From positions 1-41,591 of the forward strand of contig NZ_WFGV02000053.1 of the NCBI RefSeq assembly GCF_010095445.2: DNA of 41,591 nt, read 5' to 3'. The stretch is from Pseudomonas sp. TNT3 (lineage in GTDB: Bacteria > Pseudomonadota > Gammaproteobacteria > Pseudomonadales > Pseudomonadaceae). Made by a program: the position numbers and the translations under genes. The notes beneath the pieces were generated by a model, which saw nothing but the letters and a program-made list of their open reading frames with translations, had not been told where the DNA came from and made no database searches. Shown piece by piece: positions 8,600 through 15,838 of the stretch (the stretch's first letter is position 1; each line of letters starts with the position of its first letter).

Positions 8600-9622
8600 A
8601 TGTCACGCACGATCCGTTTTCACAAGTTTGGTCCAGCCGAGGTGCTCAAATGCGAAGAGCATGCGGCAGCACTCCCTGCACCGGGCGAAGTGCAGGTGCG
8701 CGTCGAGGCGATTGGCATCAGTTGGTACGACATTCTGTGGCGCCAGAACCTGGCGTCGTCCCATGCCAAGTTGCCTTCGGGCCTTGGCAGTGAAATGTCC
8801 GGCGTCGTCACTGCGGTAGGTGAGGGCGTGGATGACTTGGCGGTGGGTGACAAGGTCGCCAGCTTCCCGGCCGAAAGTCCCAATGATTACCCGGTCTACG
8901 GCGAACAGATTGTTCTGCCGCGCACAGCATTGACCCGATACCCGGATGTGCTGAGCCCGATTGAAGCCAGTGTGCATTACACGCCGCTGTTGATTGCCTA
9001 TTTTGCCTACGTGGATCTGGCACGGGTCAAGCCCGGGCAGTTCGCCCTGGTGACTGACGCCAGTCACTGCGCCGGTCCGTCATTTGTCCAGTTGGGCAAA
9101 GCGCTGGGCATCCGGGTGATTGCGGCAACGAAGAGTGCAGATGAACGCGACAACCTGCTGTCCCTGGGCGCCGAGAAAGTCATCGTCACCGAGGAACAGG
9201 ATCTGCTGATGCAGATCAACAAGATCACCGATAACCGCGGTGTCGATGTGGTGTTCGATGGCCTTGGCGGGCCGCAGATGTCTTTGCTGGGGGATGTGCT
9301 TGCCCCGCGTGGCAGCCTGGTGTTGTACGGACTGCAAGGGGGTAACCAGACCCCGTTCCCGGCATGTGCAGCGTTCCAGAAGAACATTCAGTTCTTCGTG
9401 CACTGCATCGGTAACTTCACCGGCAAGCCGGAGTTGGGGATTGTCCAGGATCAGGTGGCGCTGCAACGGGCGTTGCGTGATATCAACCAGCTGACCGCAG
9501 ACCGTGTGCTGCTGCCGCTCAAGACCCGGGTCTTTCCGTTTGCCGAGTTTGTCGAGGCTCACCGCTACATGGACGAATGCCCATGCCGCGAACGAGTAGC
9601 CCTGCAGGTTGAGCCGGCGTAA
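8600..9622 (+). CDS. mexS: MexS, zinc-less quinone-oxidoreductase/alcohol-dehydrogenase-like modulator of MexT
   Basis: MexS is an MDR-superfamily oxidoreductase. In P. aeruginosa, mutants lacking it overexpress mexEF-oprN through MexT, apparently because a toxic metabolite accumulates. It has 340 residues. The start at 8600 gives MSRTIRFHKFGPAEVLKCEE, which matches the P. aeruginosa N-terminus. A TTG at 8585 would add five residues but lacks a better ribosome binding site. The GroES-like half (SGVVTAVGEGVDDLAVGDKV) and the Rossmann half (FDGLGGPQMSLLGDVLAPRG) are clear. The structural-zinc cysteine cluster of true alcohol dehydrogenases is absent, as expected for this family. A strong terminator follows. 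Confidence 0.94.
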   Translation: MSRTIRFHKFGPAEVLKCEEHAAALPAPGEVQVRVEAIGISWYDILWRQNLASSHAKLPSGLGSEMSGVVTAVGEGVDDLAVGDKVASFPAESPNDYPVYGEQIVLPRTALTRYPDVLSPIEASVHYTPLLIAYFAYVDLARVKPGQFALVTDASHCAGPSFVQLGKALGIRVIAATKSADERDNLLSLGAEKVIVTEEQDLLMQINKITDNRGVDVVFDGLGGPQMSLLGDVLAPRGSLVLYGLQGGNQTPFPACAAFQKNIQFFVHCIGNFTGKPELGIVQDQVALQRALRDINQLTADRVLLPLKTRVFPFAEFVEAHRYMDECPCRERVALQVEPA

Positions 9623-9635
9623 ATTCGGCCCAATG

Positions 9636-9665
9636 AAAAGTCCGTGCTTGCACGGGCTTTTTTTT
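9636..9665 (+). terminator. Rho-independent terminator after mexS
   Basis: A GTCCGTGC/GCACGGGC stem (one G-T pair) with a two-base loop is followed by a run of eight T. It begins 14 bp after the mexS stop. Confidence 0.88.
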
Positions 9666-10187
9666 GTCCGTCGCACGTAAAACGGGACGACCATTCAGTA
9701 CTGCGCTTACCGGCCAGGTAACTGAACTGGTTTTTGCTCTTGATCTGTATCTTCTAATCAGTCTGTAAGCCTTGATAATTGAATGATTGCTTTCATCTCA
9801 AGGAATGAGTCATGACTGAGTGTCAACTCAAAACTTTTAACCACGTTATTTTGATATATGCCGAACATTCTGTTCGTCGTTCTCCAGTTGCCGAAAAAAC
9901 ACGGGTGACTTTCTTCCTTTTTTCTTGTGCTACCTGTCTGTGGGACGCTGTCGGAAATTTCCTAAGATATCTGAAGACATCTCAAGCCCGCGCCATTGCG
10001 GGGTGTTCGGGCCATTTGCGTTCAAATAAAGTTTGTTCGAGCTTTATTTATTTCAAGTAATGCCACAAACCTTAAGTGCTAGCATTTAGTAATAAAACCC
10101 TGTCTTCGAATCAAGGCGGGCAAGGCACGTCGTAAAAGTTATCGCGCTGCGTGCGATATCGAACTTACAAGTATCAGGTACATAAAT
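9666..10187. other. AT-rich intergenic region upstream of the unknown-MocR operon
   Basis: This 522-bp stretch is visibly AT-richer than its surroundings. It contains an 8-bp inverted repeat (AAATAAAG at 10024-10031 and CTTTATTT at 10042-10049). An 82-codon frame at 9812-10060 starts 7 bases after a good AAGGA, but its codons are AT-rich at third positions, unlike every confident gene here, and its protein resembles nothing I know. The region probably holds the promoter and leader of the 10188 gene. A small foreign gene cannot be excluded. Confidence 0.4.
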
Positions 10188-11642
10188 ATGACCAGCATCC
10201 ATGATCAAGCCATGAACCATGTCTACCAGCAAATATTGCAACGGTTGATGGGATTCTTCTCTCGCGCCGAACGTACGGCATTGCAGCTCTTGATCCAGCG
10301 CTTGATGGTGGCAGCGGGGGGCACAGAGCGGATTGGCACTTACAAGGTGCTGGCGATCCAGTCCGGGTCTCGCGACAGCTGCTACACCCTTGCATTGCTG
10401 CGTGCCGCCCAGCTGAGTATTGCCGGTCGGTCGCCCGCCACGTTTCAATTGAGAGTGGCGTCGTTACAGCTGAACGGCACCAGCGCGACGTCGCTTGAAA
10501 ACATCCACCGCAGCTACAGCGCCTTGTTCCTGTACGACGATCCTCGCGTCGAAGTGCTGATGGTCGATAATCGCGAGGTCCTGCCATTCAGTCATCCAAC
10601 GCCGATCTCCGATGCGGGCTTTGAGGCCAATCGACTCAATTTTCTGATGGTGGGCCATCGTCGTCCACGTGAAGGCGCGCTTGACCTGTGGGATAACGGC
10701 TACCTGGCCACTGGCGAGTTCTATGGACAGATTGCCCGCTGGGACAGTGGTGTCGATGCATTGATCTGCAGCGAAACGCCTCGCCAGCAGAAGCAATTTC
10801 TCGAAGGACTGAAACGGGCGACGACCAAAGCGGGATGCCGTCCGACCATTCACCATGAGCCCAGCTACGAGGCATTGTTTGCAATGCTCGATGAGCTGCG
10901 GGGTGACTGCTACCGCGCGTTCTATCCGGAACTTGATCAGGTGCAATGGCGACCTGCGGAACATTTTGAATCCTGTCGCCGAACCACCTTCATTGACACC
11001 AATGACCTGTTAATCAGTGACCTGGAAGAACGCTGGCCGCTGCTTACCGAGTTTCTTGGCTATCGACCGGACGCGCTGCCGGCACCGTTTGCCGAAAACG
11101 AATACGTCAGCCTCGGCATATCCGCTCACCTTCGGGGCTTGCAGGAGTGTTTCATGCACGGCGGAAGCTATGACGCGGGCGTTACCGAGCTCTTGCAGCG
11201 GGCATTGGTGATGATGCGTCGCAAGCAGGCTCCGGACAGTGCGTGTCAGCAGGCAGAAAAACTGTTTGGCAAGCTGGCGACTCAACCAGATCAGCGTGAG
11301 TTGGCAGCGGCAGAGGCGCAAAAAAACCACGGCTTGAGCGAGGCCCAGCTGGTGTGCCTGCTTTTTGCGCCTTTTGTCGACAAAGGCAAAGGGCTTGAGC
11401 ACTTTCTGCGTCGGTGTCATCCGGGAATGTTGGTGGCCATGCCGGATTTGCACAGGGCAATGCAAGGCGAACCGGTGCCCGAGCAGATTCTGCAATGGAT
11501 GATCGACGTCAGCGGGTTACCCATCAGTCTGATTGGCAAGCTTTATCGCATGGCACCCCTGGCTGACGATACATCGAACGTTCACGCAGCAACCAGCGAC
11601 GGTAGCATCGCCTTGGCGGGTGAATGGTCCGCAGGACGTTGA
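10188..11642 (+). CDS. Protein of unknown function, coupled to a MocR regulator
   Basis: I do not recognise this 484-residue protein. It has no signal peptide and no membrane segment, so it is probably cytoplasmic. It starts with an amphipathic helical stretch (about 10-45), then alternating hydrophobic strands and helices (YKVLAIQSGSRDSCYTLALL at 54-73), a WDSGVDALICSE segment near 185-196, and a long helical C-terminal half with many Leu, Gln and Arg. The annotated start has only a weak AGGT upstream. Its last 19 bp overlap the start of the MocR gene, so the two form one operon. MocR regulators usually control a neighbouring gene of vitamin B6 or amino-acid metabolism, which makes this protein a candidate target or partner. 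That is inference. Confidence 0.75.
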   Translation: MTSIHDQAMNHVYQQILQRLMGFFSRAERTALQLLIQRLMVAAGGTERIGTYKVLAIQSGSRDSCYTLALLRAAQLSIAGRSPATFQLRVASLQLNGTSATSLENIHRSYSALFLYDDPRVEVLMVDNREVLPFSHPTPISDAGFEANRLNFLMVGHRRPREGALDLWDNGYLATGEFYGQIARWDSGVDALICSETPRQQKQFLEGLKRATTKAGCRPTIHHEPSYEALFAMLDELRGDCYRAFYPELDQVQWRPAEHFESCRRTTFIDTNDLLISDLEERWPLLTEFLGYRPDALPAPFAENEYVSLGISAHLRGLQECFMHGGSYDAGVTELLQRALVMMRRKQAPDSACQQAEKLFGKLATQPDQRELAAAEAQKNHGLSEAQLVCLLFAPFVDKGKGLEHFLRRCHPGMLVAMPDLHRAMQGEPVPEQILQWMIDVSGLPISLIGKLYRMAPLADDTSNVHAATSDGSIALAGEWSAGR

Positions 11643-13039
11643 GCGGGGTGCGGGAAACCGGCTTTGCCTACCAGGCGGTGTACCGGTACTTGACTCATCT
11701 GATCAACGAGTCTGCCAACGACGAGCGCATCCGGCTCCCATCGCTTCGTCAATTGGCAGACCGTCTGAGCGTGTCGATTTCGACGATTCAGTACGCCTAC
11801 TCGCTGCTGGAGAAGGAAGGGCGGGTTTACTCGGTTGCCAAATCGGGCTATTACGCGCTGCCGGTGTCCTCGATTGACACGCTCGTGGGCGGGCGCGATT
11901 TGCTCGAAACCGTCTACGTCAATGCCAGGCGTCCTGCAATGCTTGTCCTCAGTGCGGATGAGCCGACATTGTTGCAGCCCCTGGACAGTCCACTGTTGCT
12001 GCTGGAGAGAGAGCTGCTGCGGCAATATCCGCGTCAGCCGCAATCTTGTGTGCAGCCTTGCGGTGAGCTGGAACTGCGCGCGGCGCTGGCAGCGCGTTAC
12101 ACCACCTCACCCCAGCGTTGCTGGCACGCAGATGAAGTCTATATCGGAGCGGATCTTCGGGGTGTGCTGGAAATTCTGATCGCGGTTCTGGACCTGCGGC
12201 ACAAGACGGTGGTAGTCGAATCGCCGTGCGACTGGACCATTCTGCGCTTGCTCCAGTCCGCTGAAGTACAGGTGATCGAACTACTGGTGCGGGCAGATGG
12301 CAGTCTGGATGTTGACTCGCTCAAGCAGATCCTCGAGATGAAAAACGTTCAGTTGGTGCTGTTGTCTTCAAGGTTGAATATGCCGCGAGGCAGTTTGGCG
12401 CCCGACGACAACCGCCAAGCCATTGCGCAGTTGCTTGAGCAGCATGGCAGCTGGGTGCTGGAGAACGATTGTCATGGCGAGCTCGGTTTCGAACCGGATG
12501 GTCTGCGTTTTCGCGATCTGCTGAATCCAGACCGATTGATCGTGTTTTCCACGTTCGAGAAAGTAATCGGCCCGGAAGCACCTTATGGCTACGTGCTTTC
12601 CCGGCATTTGCGCGACGAACTGCAACGGCAATTCCTGTTGCGCTCGTTTCGCCTGTCACCGTTTCGCCAGAAAGCAATTGCGCGCTTGTACAGCAACGGG
12701 CGCATCGATCAGCACCTGCAGGTGCTGCGCCGGTTGCTCAAGGACCGTTCCGTTCAGATGACTCAACTCCTGCGCGAGCGCTTGGGTGATGCCTTGCATA
12801 TTGTCGAGCCACAAGGCGGCGCGACCCTGTGGGTGCGTTCGTTGCGTCAGGTCGACATCAGGCGGGTGTTTCAGCGTTTGCTTCAGCGCCATGTACTCAT
12901 CGCTCCGGGTGAGCTGTTCAGTCTTCAGGATTTGCACGGGCAGCACCTGCGCCTGAGCCACACCTTTGGCGGCGACCATGACCTGGCCGCCGCATTGGGT
13001 CTTCTGGGCGATGCGCTGCGTCTGGAATCGATCGACTGA
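11624..13039 (+). CDS. MocR-type regulator: GntR winged helix fused to a fold-type I aminotransferase domain
   Basis: This is a PLP-binding transcription factor of the MocR/PdxR group. It has 471 residues. The GntR-like winged helix lies near residues 12-75 (RLPSLRQLADRLSVSISTIQ). The aminotransferase-like domain follows. Likely PLP contacts are the Asn in SSRLNMPRGSL, the Asp in LENDCHGELGF and the Lys in FSTFEKVIGPEAPYGYVLS, the position of the Schiff-base lysine in this family, so PLP binding is expected. The start ATG at 11624 lies inside the upstream gene, a 19-bp overlap. A GTG at 11648 is an alternative. The effector and regulated promoter are unknown. Confidence 0.85.
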   Translation: MVRRTLSGVRETGFAYQAVYRYLTHLINESANDERIRLPSLRQLADRLSVSISTIQYAYSLLEKEGRVYSVAKSGYYALPVSSIDTLVGGRDLLETVYVNARRPAMLVLSADEPTLLQPLDSPLLLLERELLRQYPRQPQSCVQPCGELELRAALAARYTTSPQRCWHADEVYIGADLRGVLEILIAVLDLRHKTVVVESPCDWTILRLLQSAEVQVIELLVRADGSLDVDSLKQILEMKNVQLVLLSSRLNMPRGSLAPDDNRQAIAQLLEQHGSWVLENDCHGELGFEPDGLRFRDLLNPDRLIVFSTFEKVIGPEAPYGYVLSRHLRDELQRQFLLRSFRLSPFRQKAIARLYSNGRIDQHLQVLRRLLKDRSVQMTQLLRERLGDALHIVEPQGGATLWVRSLRQVDIRRVFQRLLQRHVLIAPGELFSLQDLHGQHLRLSHTFGGDHDLAAALGLLGDALRLESID

Positions 13040-13151
13040 GCAGGGCGGTCAACCCTCTTCGAATGGCCGTGGATCGATCCCATCGCGTTGTGGTCAAACT
13101 GCCAGTAAACTGCGATCCAATTCCTGAACCAATCGATTCCAGAGGTTTTGC

Positions 13152-14798
13152 ATGACACTCAGTCCTTTTGCGGGCAAACCGGCACCGGCAGAACTGTTGG
13201 TCGACATCCCGCGACTGGTTACGGCCTACTACACCGGCCAGCCTGACGCCGGCATTTCCACCCAGCGCGTGGCTTTCGGCACGTCAGGGCATCGGGGCAG
13301 CTCGTTCGATTTGAGTTTCAATGAATGGCACGTCCTGGCCATCAGCCAGGCGATCTGCCTGTACCGCGAAGCGCAGGGCATCGATGGCCCGTTGTTCGTC
13401 GGGATCGATACCCACGCACTGTCCACCCCTGCTGGGGCCAGCGCCCTTGAAGTGCTGGCAGCCAACGGCGTGACGGTGATGATCGCGCAGGGCGACGAGT
13501 ACACCCCGACGCCCGCCATTTCCCACGCGATCCTCTGCTACAACCGCGGCCGTACCTCGGGGCTGGCCGACGGCATCGTAATCACGCCGTCGCACAATCC
13601 TCCGCAAAGCGGCGGCTACAAATACAACCCCACCAATGGCGGTCCGGCTGATACCCACATCACCAAGTGGATCGAAGCCAAGGCCAACGAACTGCTGAGC
13701 AACAAGCTGGCTGGCGTCAAGCGCATCAGCTACGAGCAGGCGTTGAAAGCCGGCACGACCCATCGCCACGATTACCTCAATACCTATGTCGCCGACCTGA
13801 TCAACGTGATCGACTTCGATGCCATTCGCGATGCCAAATTGCATTTGGGCGTTGATCCGCTGGGCGGAGCAGGGGTGCGTTACTGGTCGGCGATTGCCGA
13901 GCATTACAAACTGGATCTGGAAGTGGTCAACCAACAGGTCGATCCGACATTCCGCTTCATGACCGTCGACTGGGATGGCCAGATTCGTATGGACCCATCA
14001 TCGAGCCATGCCATGCAAGGTCTGATTGGTCTCAAGGAACGCTTTGATGTGGCGTTCGCCTGCGATCCTGACCACGACCGACATGGCATCGTGACCCCCT
14101 CCGGTGGCCTGCTGGCGCCAAACAGCTACCTGGCGGTCTCGATCGATTACCTGTTCCAGAACCGCCCGCAATGGCGCGCCGACGCCGCCGTGGGCAAAAC
14201 CGTGGTCAGCAGTGGCCTGATCGACCGCGTCGCCAAGCGCCTGGGTCGTCGTCTTTACGAAGTGCCGGTCGGCTTCAAATGGTTTGCCGACGGTTTGTTC
14301 GATGGCTCCCTGGGCTTTGGTGGGGAAGAAAGCGCCGGTGCTTCGTTCCTGCGTAAGGACGGCGGCGTCTGGAGCACCGATAAGGACGGGCTCATTCCTG
14401 CGCTGCTGGCTGCAGAGATGACGGCGCGTACCGGCCGTGATCCGAGCCAGGCATATCGCGCCTTGACCGACGAACTGGGTGAGCCGTTCTCGGTACGGGT
14501 CGATGCCAAGGCCAATCCTGAGCAGAAAGCCTTGTTGAGCAAGCTGTCACCCGATCAGGTGACGTCGACCCAACTGGCGGGCGAAGCCATTCAAAGCATC
14601 CTCAGTCACGCACCGGGTAACGATCAGGCGATCGGTGGTTTGAAAGTCATGACCGAAAACGGCTGGTTCGCCGCACGTCCATCGGGTACCGAAGACATCT
14701 ACAAGATCTACGCCGAGAGCTTTGTCAGTGACGACCACCTCAAGCAATTGGTGGCAGAAGCTCAGACGTTGGTGGATGGTGCTATTTCCACGAAATAA
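13152..14798 (+). CDS. pgm: Phosphoglucomutase (alpha-D-glucose phosphate-specific)
   Basis: This enzyme interconverts glucose 1-phosphate and glucose 6-phosphate, feeding glycogen, trehalose and envelope sugar synthesis. It has 548 residues, close to E. coli Pgm (546). The phosphoserine loop TPSHNPP has Ser147. The metal loop DPDHDRHG spans 305-312. The sugar-binding GEESAGASF and the C-terminal phosphate loop ARPSGTEDIYKIYAES are both intact. An AGAGG ribosome binding site precedes the ATG. The 112 bp after the MocR gene probably hold its own promoter. A strong terminator follows. Confidence 0.96.
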   Translation: MTLSPFAGKPAPAELLVDIPRLVTAYYTGQPDAGISTQRVAFGTSGHRGSSFDLSFNEWHVLAISQAICLYREAQGIDGPLFVGIDTHALSTPAGASALEVLAANGVTVMIAQGDEYTPTPAISHAILCYNRGRTSGLADGIVITPSHNPPQSGGYKYNPTNGGPADTHITKWIEAKANELLSNKLAGVKRISYEQALKAGTTHRHDYLNTYVADLINVIDFDAIRDAKLHLGVDPLGGAGVRYWSAIAEHYKLDLEVVNQQVDPTFRFMTVDWDGQIRMDPSSSHAMQGLIGLKERFDVAFACDPDHDRHGIVTPSGGLLAPNSYLAVSIDYLFQNRPQWRADAAVGKTVVSSGLIDRVAKRLGRRLYEVPVGFKWFADGLFDGSLGFGGEESAGASFLRKDGGVWSTDKDGLIPALLAAEMTARTGRDPSQAYRALTDELGEPFSVRVDAKANPEQKALLSKLSPDQVTSTQLAGEAIQSILSHAPGNDQAIGGLKVMTENGWFAARPSGTEDIYKIYAESFVSDDHLKQLVAEAQTLVDGAISTK

Positions 14799-14853
14799 AA
14801 CGCGGATACGGTGTAGAGGGAGGTTAATCCCGCTCTGCTGATATCCGGGCATG

Positions 14854-14887
14854 AAAAAGGGCGACCCTAACCGGTCGCCCTTTTTTT
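14854..14887 (+). terminator. Rho-independent terminator after pgm
   Basis: A perfect GGGCGACC/GGTCGCCC stem with a short loop, preceded by AAAAA and followed by seven T. It can serve the convergent pirin gene as well, since the other strand also ends in T residues. Confidence 0.9.
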
Positions 14888-14904
14888 GCCTTGCCTTCAA
14901 GCAA

Positions 14905-15600
14905 TCAAGCCACATCCACCAGCACCACTTCGCTGTCCTCAATGGCCGTCACGCGCAGGACCTGTTCATCCGCAATTGCCACACCGTCTCGAGCTTTTGC
15001 GCGTAACCCGTTGATTTCAATGAGGCCGGTTGCCGGTACCAGATAAGCCCGTCGCCCTGCGTCCAAGTGGTATTCGGCAGACTCGCCGGCTTTCAAATTC
15101 GCTGCCACCAGGCGGGCGTCCGCACGGATTCGCAGACTTTGATCGTCGCCGGCCTTGCCGCTGGCCAGGGTTACGAAACCTTCACGCTGACCTTTAGGGA
15201 ACGGTTTGGCTCCCCACGACGGGGCTGAACCGGCTTCATTCGGAATAATCCAGATCTGGAAAATCCGCGTCTCGCTCGATTCCAGGTTGTACTCGCTGTG
15301 CGCGATCCCGGTACCGGCGCTCATTACCTGCACATCGCCGGCCTCGGTTCGGCCCTTGTTGCCCAGATTGTCCTCATGGGTGATCGCACCTTCACGAACA
15401 TAGGTGATGATTTCCATGTCCCGGTGAGGGTGTTTCGGGAAGCCCGTTCCCGAAGCAATCACATCATCATTCCAGACCCGCAAGTTGCCCCAGTTCATGC
15501 GCTTGGGGTCATGGTATTCGGCGAATGAAAAGTGGTGATGCGCATCCAGCCAACCATGATGGGCGCCGCCCAGGGAGTTGAAAGGTCTGAGTTCGAGCAT
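14905..15600 (-). CDS. Pirin-family bicupin protein (YhhW-like)
   Basis: Pirins are two-domain cupins. E. coli YhhW has quercetin 2,3-dioxygenase activity in vitro, but the cellular role is unsettled. The chosen start (15600) gives 231 residues beginning MLELRPFNSLGGAHHGWLD, the same length as YhhW, with a GGAG eight bases upstream. A longer frame to 15639 adds 13 residues without a better ribosome binding site. Metal ligands are visible in FPKHPHRDMEIITYV (two His) and in GTGIAHSEYN followed by E (His and Glu). It is convergent with pgm. A palindrome lies in its promoter region. Confidence 0.92.
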   Translation of the reverse strand: MLELRPFNSLGGAHHGWLDAHHHFSFAEYHDPKRMNWGNLRVWNDDVIASGTGFPKHPHRDMEIITYVREGAITHEDNLGNKGRTEAGDVQVMSAGTGIAHSEYNLESSETRIFQIWIIPNEAGSAPSWGAKPFPKGQREGFVTLASGKAGDDQSLRIRADARLVAANLKAGESAEYHLDAGRRAYLVPATGLIEINGLRAKARDGVAIADEQVLRVTAIEDSEVVLVDVA

Positions 15601-15685
15601 GGTCGTCTCCGGAAAGGGTTTGTTGATGGCGACCATCATCTACGAGCAACGCATCGATAAAAAGCGTAAAAAATGCCTCATTACA

Positions 15686-15700
15686 ATCGAATAATTCGAT
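15686..15700. promoter_or_regulatory. 15-bp perfect palindrome upstream of the pirin gene
   Basis: ATCGAATAATTCGAT has 6-bp arms around TAA and lies 86-100 bp before the pirin start, in the 238-bp gap shared with the helicase gene. LysR-type operators often look like this, and pirin genes in pseudomonads are often controlled by a LysR regulator. No regulator gene is adjacent here, so the binder would be encoded elsewhere. Confidence 0.4.
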
Positions 15701-15838
15701 GCTGTTTAAAAGGAAAAATGGCTCATCCAACCTTCACTTCACTCTACAACTCGATGACCTGTAAGCATTTTGCTAGAACTCAATGGCAAATGAAGACACC
15801 ATAGCGCTCAACAGCCTCACACCCTGGAGTCAGTCCGC

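Noticed and set aside
9812..10060. An 82-codon plus-strand frame with a good AAGGA ribosome binding site
   Set aside because: The third-position composition is AT-rich, unlike all confident genes in the window, and the protein has no recognisable features. I kept it only as a note in the intergenic entry.
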